Origin: Chlorobiota bacterium
GTDB lineage: Bacteria > Bacteroidota > Ignavibacteria > OLB7
Assembly (NCBI GenBank): GCA_016710285.1
Contig: JADJXR010000001.1
Location: forward strand, 682,001-746,000
Reading direction: 5' to 3'
Length of the DNA stretch: 64,000 nt
The notes beneath the pieces were generated by a model. The model did no database searches and had not been told where the DNA came from. It saw nothing but the letters and a program-made list of their open reading frames with translations. Of the stretch, positions 36,101 to 44,376 are shown piece by piece (the stretch's first letter is position 1; every line of letters starts with the position of its first letter). The translations under genes and the position numbers were made by a program.

Positions 36101-36471
36101 TTGATAGCCTGCAGGTTTGCGCCAATCATCTCCACGCCGTAGCGTTCCAGCACCCCTTGCTCGGCGGCCTGGACCGCAACGTTCAGCGCGGTTTGGCCAC
36201 CCATGGTTGGGAGGAGTGCATCGGGGCGTTCTTTGGCGATGATCTTCTCCAGGAACTCCACCGTGATTGGCTCAACGTAGGTAGCGTCGGCGATATCGGG
36301 GTCGGTCATGATTGTTGCTGGATTGGAGTTCAGCAGAATCACCCGCAACCCTTCCTCGCGCAGGACACGGCAAGCCTGAGTGCCGGAATAATCAAACTCG
36401 CAGGCCTGGCCAATCACGATAGGGCCGGAACCAAGAATCAGAACAGAACGGATGTCGGTGCGTTTTGGCAT
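33109..36471 (-). CDS. carB: Carbamoyl-phosphate synthase large subunit
   Basis: A 1120-residue synthase making carbamoyl phosphate for pyrimidines and arginine. It has two ATP-grasp halves. The first begins SVLILGSGPIVIGQACEFDYSG and the second begins KVIILGGGPNRIGQGIEFDYC; both carry the ATP-grasp E/N metal motifs (VIEMNPRVSRSSALASKAT; VLEVNPRASRTIPFVSKAT). The C-terminal ~150 residues are the allosteric MGS-like domain. It is ~45 residues longer than E. coli CarB (1073) because of a Gly/Ala/Asn-rich insert near residues 500-540 in the oligomerisation domain. carA is not in the window. pyrB and a 137-residue gene lie upstream on the same strand. Confidence 0.95.
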   Translation of the reverse strand: MPKRTDIRSVLILGSGPIVIGQACEFDYSGTQACRVLREEGLRVILLNSNPATIMTDPDIADATYVEPITVEFLEKIIAKERPDALLPTMGGQTALNVAVQAAEQGVLERYGVEMIGANLQAIKKAEDRELFLEAMNNAGLEMARGGFVDTLEQGMEVVQQIGFPAIIRPSFTLGGTGGGVAYNMEEYRQKLEFGLNASPIHRVLVEESIIGWKEYELEVMRDKKDNVTIICSIENVDPMGVHTGDSITCAPAQTLTDREYQRMRDAAIRIMREIGVETGGSNVQFAQNPADGRLIVIEMNPRVSRSSALASKATGFPIAKIAAKLAIGYTLDEIPNDITRLTPASFEPTIDYVVVKIPRWDFPKFKGVEDQLGVQMKSVGEAMAFGRTFKEALQKAIRSLEQDRYGLGGDGKDRYATAAMAPAELEAARADTKTRLHKRTSTSIFDIYDALKLGISIEEIFEIAAYDPWFVDQMAQIVEMEQQLRDAAAVAKEMTEQNGWAMPEFSPANSAAGNGGELQAATAIATAEEFRELVWQAKQFGFSDRQLAWLWDRTEPEIRALRKSLGVVPVFKTVDTCAAEFQAFTPYHYSTYEEENESIRSDRRKVIILGGGPNRIGQGIEFDYCCVHAVMALREQGCEVIMVNCNPETVSTDYDVTDKLYFEPLTFEDVMNIIEHEQPEGVIVSFGGQTPLKLAKRLESAGVRILGTSSEGIDLAEDRQRFGDLITQLNIPVPAWGTATSEEEAIAVAERVGYPVLVRPSYVLGGRAMEICYRPERIREYMQTAAQVSPDHPVLIDHFLEKAFEFDVDAVADGTDVVVGGVMQHIEEAGVHSGDSSCVLPPYNIERAQFETIVAYTRKLARGLKVVGPVNIQFAMQRGIIYVLEVNPRASRTIPFVSKATGIPFAKIAARVMAGEPLASFNLRDMPMAMDHVSVKESVFPFSKFPRSSMFLGPEMRSTGEVMGIDSMTGLAVVKARIASGNQLPDAGTIFATLSDNDKRPRVAETLRGFAELGFTILATDGTSRFLTEQGIANTKILKIVEGQPNVLDYIRNGQVRLVINTPSGEIARDDEKTMGAVSMEYKIPFITTASAAAAALSGLRSLAESDLQVQSLQEWYRP

Positions 36472-36622
36472 GGGGACTGTGTATGGAAAAACTGTGTCTG
36501 TGAAAAGCGTTCAACAACGTTGAAGTAACGGCGCGATTTCGCAATCGCGAAAACTCTTGTCGGAAAATTCCGGTCGGGAAGGGAAGCACCGGTTGCGGCC
36601 AGCAATACCCCCTCTATTTTTT

Positions 36623-37036
36623 CTACCCCTCAAACCGTGCGTCCAGCGAGGCGGCAAGCTGGTTGGAGTGTTGCAGCAGCAACGTCCGGACCGACTCGGC
36701 AACGGCAAAAACGCGGGAGAGGTTCATCTGCGACTCCTCATCCAGAACCTCGGCAACGCGGTTTTGGCGGAAGAACACATCTATCTCATCATCTTGCTCG
36801 GCAACGATTTCCAGCAGGTCTTCCAGCTCCTGTTCGGCATCGGTTCCGACCATCGCCAGAATCAAGCAGGCGCGGCAATAATAGAGGGTTGCAGCGCGGA
36901 TCAGCCGGCGGAACTCGAAGGCGACTTCATTGCTGTCGGTGTCTATGTCCACCGCTTGCGCCCACTGCTCTTCGGCAATGGCGTGATACTCGTCGGCGGT
37001 TTCGATGATATGCTGTTTTAGGTTGTCGGTATTCAT
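36623..37036 (-). CDS. Small helical protein in the pyrimidine operon, unknown function
   Basis: A 137-residue acidic, almost fully helical protein: repeated HIIETADEYHAIAEEQWAQA, FRRLIRAATLYYCRACLILA and EELEDLLEIVAEQDDEIDVF-type helices. The arrangement of R/Y/C-rich helices recalls HEPN-type or four-helix bundles by eye only. No catalytic motif is evident. It lies 63 bp downstream of pyrB and 151 bp upstream of carB, all on the same strand, so co-regulation with pyrimidine synthesis is likely. A role in the pathway is inference from position. The start is the first ATG after the pyrB stop. Confidence 0.65.
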   Translation of the reverse strand: MNTDNLKQHIIETADEYHAIAEEQWAQAVDIDTDSNEVAFEFRRLIRAATLYYCRACLILAMVGTDAEQELEDLLEIVAEQDDEIDVFFRQNRVAEVLDEESQMNLSRVFAVAESVRTLLLQHSNQLAASLDARFEG

Positions 37037-37099
37037 TCCGTGTTCATTCTGGAGCGTTCAATTGGTGAGCAAGCGATCTCGGGATTTTCATGGAGCCGT

Positions 37100-38128
37100 T
37101 CAAAGCTGCCCGATGGGTTCGGATTGATTTGCCAGCAGAAGCGCAAGCACGGCCATCCGAACTGCCACCCCATTTTCCACTTGGGGCAGCACCACCGAGT
37201 GCGGGCCGTCGGCGGTCTCGCTATCAAGCTCCACCCCGCGATTGATCGGCCCAGGGTGCAGAATCAGCAGATGTTTTTTCAGGCTACGAAGCATGTAATG
37301 GCGCAGCCCAAACAGCTTGGCATATTCCCCGACCGAGGGGAAGAATGCGCGATCCTGGCGCTCGTGCTGCACGCGGAGCATATTGAGCGCGTCGGCGAAC
37401 TCCGTGGCTTCAGCAAGGCGATGGAACACCCGCACACCAAGCTCGGCAATGCCACGAGGTATCAGCGTAGGTGGTCCGCAGACGGCAACCTCGGCTCCCA
37501 ATTTTTGCAAGGCATAGATGTTGGATAACGCCACGCGGCCATGAAGGATATCCCCCACAATTGCAACCCGCTTCCCCTCAAACCCTGTTGCATCGGCATT
37601 GGCAGAATCATGCCACCGTTCATAGAGGGTCAAGGTGTCCAGAAGAGCCTGTGTGGGATGCTCGTGGCGGCCATCGCCTGCGTTGATAAATGTGGAGCTA
37701 CAGTGGCGGCTTAGGAACCACGGAACACCAGCGGCACTATGCCGGATCACAATGGCATCAACGTGCATTGCCTCGATGTTGAGAACCGAATCCAGCAGCG
37801 TTTCCCCTTTGGCAAGAGAGCTTGATTGGGCGGAGAAATTCAGAACGGTGGAGCCAAGCCGGCGTTCGGCAAGCTCGAAGCTCGAGCGGGTGCGGGTGGA
37901 GTTTTCGGCGAACAAATTGACCACCGTGCGCCCACGTAAAAGGTCCGATTGATTGCCGGGACGAAGAAAGTTATCGCGGTAGTGAAGAGCGGCTTGGAAG
38001 ATAGTCAGGAGATCGGTCCGATTCAGTTCGGAAATACCGAGAAGATGCCGAACAGAGAGCCGATTAAACTGGCCTAATGTTCCGGCAGCAGCAGGCGACG
38101 CAGCGTGTGACGAACCAGAAGTGAGCAA
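37100..38128 (-). CDS. pyrB: Aspartate carbamoyltransferase
   Basis: A 342-residue catalytic chain condensing carbamoyl phosphate with aspartate in pyrimidine synthesis. It carries the carbamoyl-phosphate loop ENSTRTRSSFELAERRLG, the HPTQALLDT segment and the aspartate-binding LHPGPINRG near the C-terminus. The N-terminus runs ~25 residues beyond the usual start, but no later in-frame ATG or GTG fits. Translation apparently starts at TTG (38128), 11 nt downstream of a good promoter, so the mRNA would be nearly leaderless. No pyrI regulatory chain is nearby. It is first in the pyrB-orf-carB cluster. Confidence 0.93.
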   Translation of the reverse strand: MLTSGSSHAASPAAAGTLGQFNRLSVRHLLGISELNRTDLLTIFQAALHYRDNFLRPGNQSDLLRGRTVVNLFAENSTRTRSSFELAERRLGSTVLNFSAQSSSLAKGETLLDSVLNIEAMHVDAIVIRHSAAGVPWFLSRHCSSTFINAGDGRHEHPTQALLDTLTLYERWHDSANADATGFEGKRVAIVGDILHGRVALSNIYALQKLGAEVAVCGPPTLIPRGIAELGVRVFHRLAEATEFADALNMLRVQHERQDRAFFPSVGEYAKLFGLRHYMLRSLKKHLLILHPGPINRGVELDSETADGPHSVVLPQVENGVAVRMAVLALLLANQSEPIGQL

Positions 38129-38138
38129 TTTTTGGCTC

Positions 38139-38169
38139 CAAAATTACACCCATCATGGTGCCAAGCCAA
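38139..38169 (-). promoter_or_regulatory. Promoter of the pyrB operon
   Basis: On the minus strand, TTG (38167-38169), 20 nt, then TAATTTTG (38139-38146): an exact fit to the Bacteroidota TTG-N19-21-TAnnTTTG promoter. The transcription start would fall only a few nucleotides from the pyrB TTG codon. Confidence 0.65.
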
Positions 38170-38231
38170 GCCGACTTACGAGTCGTGAACATTTGATGAT
38201 GTTGAAGGGAGTTTTTTCAGGACGATTGAGC

Positions 38232-38275
38232 AAAAAGCACCAAGCGGCCACCGGGTTTCCCTGGTGGCCGCTTGG
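38232..38275 (-). terminator. Intrinsic terminator of the large T9SS gene
   Basis: CCAAGCGGCCACC pairs perfectly with GGTGGCCGCTTGG (13 bp, loop 10). On the minus strand it is followed by TGCTTTTTGC. It lies ~50 bp after the reconstructed stop at 38326. Confidence 0.85.
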
Positions 38276-38325
38276 GTATTGTGTTCATCCTTCTCCCCCC
38301 TTGCGGAGGAGGGAAGGTTCGTTCC

Positions 38326-41300
38326 TTACTTCTTCACCACGATGCTCTTCACCACTGGGCTTTGGCCACCCACCCGATCCGTACTGTGTACGTTCCGCTC
38401 GTCAACTCGCTCACTGGCAACGAGTATTCCGTCACTCCGCTCACCATTGCTCCGCTGTACACCTCGCTTACCTCCTTCCCGCTTGCGTCGTACATCACGA
38501 TCCGGCCTTCGCCACCCTCGGCCAACTCCACTTGCACGCTCCCACGATCCACCATCGGGTTCGGGGCTACCACCACGCTTAGGCTCATCGTCTCATCGCC
38601 GCTTACCTTCACCTGACGCTGGTCGTTGATCTCTACCGTCCCGTCTGTGTTCACCGTCACCAAGCGGTAGATGTACGTCCGGCCTCCCACTACTCCTCCA
38701 TCCACCGTCCGGTACTCCGCTCCCACTGTCGCTGTTCCGCGACCTGCCTGGCGATCCACCACGCTGAACTCCCCGACCACGTCACCCGTCACCGCTTCCA
38801 TTACCTCGGCTCGCTGAATCTCCATCGCGCTCACGTTCTCCTCGCCGGCTGTTGTCCACTCCACCGTTACCTGACGGCGACCTGTCTGCTGTGCCGCGAA
38901 CGACGACAGCTTGATCGGCAGCACTTCCGATGTGTTGTATCCGAAGAAGTCCAACCCTGCCAACACCAACCGCTTCCTCCGCTCTGCGTTGGCTCCGGCC
39001 AGAAGCGACCGGCGTGACGCCAATCAAACGCGTAGTACACCACCTGCTTCTTCACTCCCTTCGAGGCCACTCCGGCTGTCGTGTCTTGACGTACCGTTGG
39101 ATCCGACCGGTGGCAAATCTATGTACTGATGCGATGACTTCGCCACTCCGTCAGAGTTCACTGTCACCTTCAAGATCGCCGGCATCGGTGGTGCGTCGTT
39201 CGTCACCCCGGTCCCGGATCATCTCGAACTTGTTCGGCGTCAGCGCGATCCCCCTTGATCCGCAACCCGCTGTAGTTCGCTGGCTGCGTCGGCTTCGAGT
39301 ACGTTGCGCGCAGGTAGTTGTTCACGAACTCCTTGTCGGCAATCTGACCGTTCCCGGCCGTCAACACCACGTCGTGCTTCCGTGCTACGTCCTGACCCGC
39401 GATCAGAAGGTTCGTCTTGTCCTTCATCGTGCGGCTCTCCAGCGCGCTCTTCAATGCTGCACGCTCTTCAGCTTCCAACCCTTGGGCTTCCTCGCCTTGT
39501 GCCCAGATCACCGTCTTCCATGGGCGGAAGTCCAGGTTCTCCTTTGGCCACATATCACGTTGGAAGATGTCGAAGTCTTCCGTCCCAACTCCGTTCGTCC
39601 GATCCCAGACGATCTGGTTCATTGCGCTGATCACCGAGTCCGCGTTCAGTTTGTTCCCAAGAACCACTGGATCGCTGATCCCGCTGTTCGTCACGTTCGA
39701 TGGCTGGTAGCTCTCGACCGACACCAACACACGGCGCGTTGCACGCAACACGTAGAACCGCACGATCTTCTCGTACCGGTTGTTCGTCACGTTGTCGTCC
39801 GTTCCGCTCCGCAATTGCAGGCGGTACAGCGGACTCACGTTCGCATCCTGGCCGTAGTATGGATCGCTTTGCCTAACACTCGCGAAGCGTCTGCGGCATG
39901 AACATCCCGAACGCCACGTTCCGCTGCTCGCTCACGTCCACACTTGCGCTCTTGTTCATTGTCGCAACCGTCACCCACGTTGTCCCCGTCCACCGTTGCA
40001 CCGTCATCGTTGCTGCGTTCGATGGCACCGGCTGGCCACCCACGTTCCGCAGGCGTCCCACAAGGCTCACCGCCGTGTCAACCATCATGTACTCTGCATC
40101 ACTAAACTGGCCGCTTGAGGCACGATACCCCACCGGTCCCAAGATGTCCTCGGCCATCACATCGTGGTTGCGGATGTGACCCGTGAACTCGTCGGCTCCG
40201 ATGTCGTACCGACCGTTCAATGCTGCCGAGCCGCGTGGCTCCATGTCAATATCGTTCGTCAACCCCGCGACCTTCGTCCCGCGGTTGTTCGCAATCGAAC
40301 CACGGTACATCGGTTGGATATGGAGGTCAACGCCACCCGGGTACGTCGAGACGAACTCTTGGGTGATGTCACCCTGCATCGAGTTCATGTCCATGCCCGT
40401 CAGGTACCGCCATTGGTTCAGGTTCGTTGCCACTGGTGGCGATGGTATCTTGTACCCTTGTGCTGACAGGTTCTGCAACGATCCCGTCATCCCGTTCGGT
40501 ACCCACAGAATATTGTGGTTCGAGATCAGCTTCGTCTTCAACTCCGATCCCACCAACCGAAGTGCGGTTGGATTGTTGGTTCCTGTCAACGCCACGATGT
40601 TGTTCTGAACCGAGCCTTGCGCACGGTCCATCAAAATCCCGTACTCCACCGCTTGCATGTTGCAGGCACTTGTGTTGTAGATCGTGTTGTTGTTGACCTG
40701 GTTCCCCGTCATCACGAAGTCCAGACGGTTCGTCCCTTCTGGCGTGATCGCAATGGCTGCAAGGGTGCTGCCCCACAATAGTTCCAAATCATGTTGTTCG
40801 ATACCTTCAGGTTCGATGCCCCGTTGTTCGGGAATCGGTACGTCCGGTTCGATGGCGACACAAACACGTTCTCGTTGATGTCGGCAGCGATACCACCGCT
40901 GACTCCAACAACTGTGCTGATGTTTGCAATCCGGTTCCGCTCAATCGTGATGTCGCTCGAGTACCCACGGTTGTTCGAGGCGTTCCCACCGCTGGTGATC
41001 GCAATGCCAACGCCATGCAACATCGTCTTCGACGTGTTCGCAACACCGTTGATCCAGTTGTCGCTCACCACCGAGTTCTTCTCATACACCAACGTCACAC
41101 CCGCACGACCTGAGTTCCAAATCTGGTTCCCGGTGTACTGGTTGTTCTGGTTCGTGTACGCCACGTAGGGACCCGGGCCAACCACGTACAGCGGTCCGGC
41201 TCCCACCGAGGCGATTCCCATGCCGAAGTCACGGATCACGTTCCCGCTGATCACGTTGTTCTGGTTCCGAAGCGTGTCGCGCTTTTGCGAGTTCGTTCCT

Positions 41301-44032
41301 GTGGCTCCGTCAATCGGTGCCGAGTTCCGAAGCATCACACCGGCCGACATCACCTGCGCCAAATCATCCACAAACGTGAACGTGTTGAACGACTGGTTGT
41401 AGCTTGGAATCGTCACCGTGTTCGCCGTGTTCTTCAGGCTCCACGTGTTCCCGCTTGCTGGCTCGATCCGGCTGTTGAGCACCTTGTAGTTGGAGGCACC
41501 CTGACCCAAATAGAACGGGATCGCCAAACGCTTGTATCCGCTGACGTTCGTTGCTGTTGTGTTCTCCAGCACGAACCGCAGCACCTTGTTGGTTCCACCA
41601 TCCCACGTGATGTATCCGCTCGGGTTCGAGGTATCCTTCTGGCCGTACCAGATACCAATGCCCGATGGCGATTTCAGGTTGACCGTCACGTTCGTCTTGC
41701 CGGCAACCGGCCGCCACGTGATCGGGTTGTTCGCTCCCAATCCAACGACGTATCCGCGCATATCCAACGCTGGCTGCGATGGGTCGTTGTTGACTGGTTG
41801 AACCGTGTAGCTGTCGTCCACCAGTTCCAACGTCACCGGGCCGCCAACACCGTAGGTGCTGACCGAGTCCCAGGCTTCCTGGATCGTGCGGAAGTGCTCG
41901 CCGAACCCAACGCGGTACAATCCTGCGTAGCGTGCCTTCACGTTGAAGCACCACGTCGTCGAGTTGTTCTCCGTCACCGGGTCTTGCGGATCGTTCACCG
42001 TCACCGTCAAGCAGTACTCGCCTGCTCCGTTCGGGATGAAGTCCGGGAACTCTTGGCGAACCGTACTGTTGCCGCTTGGCACGGTCAAGATGGTTGTTTG
42101 GCGTGTATAGACCACATTGCCAGCAGCGTTCTTGATCGTTACCGTTGCCGGGACGTTCGTAGCATCGGCAATGCCGCTGTTGGTGGCATTGACAAGCACC
42201 GGAATCGGACGACCATCAGGGTACGACTGGAACTCCTGCGGCGAGTGTGGTGCAATACCTGCCGGCAACGCCATCAGCTCAATCTCATAGTTCGCATCAA
42301 ATGGGAACCCGAGCTTTGGCCATTTCAGCAGCGTATCGTTCAGACGGTTCTGATCGTTGCTGAGGTTCGTGTAAATCTTGACGAAGTAGTGACCCGGCTT
42401 TGTCGGGGTCCACGTCGGCATGTTGATGTCGCGGAAGGTTGAAGGATCCCATGTTCCTGGGACGATGGTCTGGCCTTCGCCGACTTTGTTGCCGTTCTCA
42501 TCAAAAATCCAATATCCAACCGGCACATCTTTCTGCGAGTTGAACCCGATGTTCAGGAAACGAACTTCGATCGGGACGCCGACACCGAGAGGATACTGAT
42601 ACTTCAGCGGCAGCTTGTTCTCGTACGGTTGCAGCAGTGTCCAAGAAGCAACGTCGTTTGGCAACGAGATGAAGAATTGGCCGGTCAGGGTATCGTTGAG
42701 TATATCTTGGTCAATATCCAACAGGGAAATGACTTTCACGGTATAGATACCGGGAACATCCATCAACGGTGCGGTCAAGGTAGGAGTAAGGGTTACCTGA
42801 GACTTACCAAGCTGAGCGGTTGCCGTCGTGAATGCGGTTCCGGTGGCGGTTGCCACGGGGTTGACCAAGTCTTGGTCACGATAGATCAAGGCTTTGACCG
42901 GAACGTTTTGGCGAACGTTCTTGCCGAAGTTGGTAAACTGGGCATTAATGGTGATCGAGGAACCACCAAGGTAGACGTTGGCTTTGCGTTCTGGGGTGAA
43001 CCACAACGAGTCTGGGGTGACATCATCCATCAACGGGGTCAGGCGGTAGCCGATCTGCTGACCATTCTTTGTCGGGAACTGATAGTGCCAGTATGGGGAA
43101 GCACGGTAGTACACGTACGGATTACCTGCATAGCTCATGTAGTACGCATACAGTTCCGGGAACTGGTAGTAGACGTTCGCATAGTAGAAGGTACGAGCGG
43201 TTGTAATAGCAACCGTATCTGGCACCTGCGACGGATCGAGCAGCACTAGGAACTTGCTCTCGTCATTCACTGGTGGGGGAGTGGTTGGGCTGGTGCTGCG
43301 TGCAGTCTGCTGTCCCAAGTTTTTGATACCGACCAATGCACCATAACCCAAGGTGTATTGGGGGTTATCGGTTGGCTTGGTGCGGTTGATCGAGTTTGGT
43401 CCGTAGAAGAGTTCAATCTTTCCCGACGGGGTCTCGTAGATTTTGGCTTGGAAGTTCCCTGGGTTAGCACTTGGGTAGTAAGCACCCATCACGCGCCACT
43501 CGAAGGTCATCACGCGGTTTGGTGAAACTCCATCAACACGGTAATAGACACCACCGGTAGGCGATGTCACACCGCTTGAGCGGAGATCGCTCCAATAGGC
43601 CCACAATACACGGTCATCGTAGGAATACCATGATGGATTCCAGATGCCTTGCTGATAGTTAAGGTTAGGGTTGTTCGAACCCAAGCCCCAACCATAGCCA
43701 TTATAGTTCGCTTGGTTAAAGCCAATGTACCCAGCAACGTCAACCTGGACGGTTGAGTAGTAGTTGCCGAGGAAGAAGATTGGGAATCCGTTATACGGCG
43801 AAGCCGTAACGTTGAAGTTGTAGTTCTGCGAACCACCATACCGACCGGATGTGTTAGGTATCAAATAGGTACCCGCCGATCCGATGATGGTTTGGAAGTT
43901 GTTTGGGATCCTCTGTGGAAGGTAGTTGTTCCACGGAATCTTCACCATGGGAGGATTAGTCCCCGGCGTTTGGGCCATTAGCCCGGTTCCGACCACTAAG
44001 GCCAGAATAAGTGTGGTAAGGACTTTACGCAT
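38326..44032 (-). pseudogene. Giant T9SS surface protein gene with seven apparent frameshifts
   Basis: One ~5.7-kb gene; no single frame spans it. The intact N-terminal frame (44032 to ~40774) has a signal peptide (MRKVLTTLILALVVGTGLMA), Tyr/Asn-rich beta domains, CARDB-like domains and parallel beta-helix repeats (residues ~700-1090). The protein then continues through other frames. Single-base changes at about 40771-40774, 39888, 39250-39254, 39206-39209, 39100, 39012 and 38374 join them into one product of 1901 residues ending at TAA (38326). That C-terminus is a complete type IX sorting tail (VAPNPMVDRGSV, then PVVKSIVVKK). Three changes are missing bases and four are extra; most lie in G/C runs of 3-5. 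No in-frame stop interrupts the joined frames. This may be sequencing/assembly error or a recent pseudogene. Confidence 0.8.
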
Positions 44033-44376
44033 TACCGATGCTCCTGTGGGTTTGTTAGTACAGTGTTTGTAATGCAGACTGTTAAGCGTCAAAGAACAAG
44101 GCTCATACTCCCCCAAAATTTGGCTTGGGCTGCCTAATCTCCTTGCCCTTCCCTTGCATTTCTTCGGTTCAAGAAACGGTTCTCCGCAAGGGTGCGGCCA
44201 AGATTATGCTGTAATGAATGAGTATGAGGAGGGGAAAAACGCGATTTTCGGTTCAAAATCGCCAACAACGGTATCAGATCGATTCTTCCGAGGTTGCTGT
44301 CAATGGGCAAGAACACTCTTGTTCACCCAAAGGTTTCCGCCAAACATAATTTTTTTTTGACTCCCAAAGAAAATTT
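44033..44376. other. Gene-free region upstream of the giant T9SS gene
   Basis: A 344-bp gap between alaS and the T9SS surface-protein gene. It presumably holds the surface gene's promoter and leader, but no clear TTG/TAnnTTTG pair was found. A weak GGGCAAGAA/TCTTG pairing occurs near 44310. No credible coding frame. Confidence 0.5.

Noticed and set aside
44033..44116. Longer N-terminus of the giant T9SS protein from 44116
   Set aside because: The signal peptide begins at 44032; the extra 28 residues are unlike a signal and would bury it.
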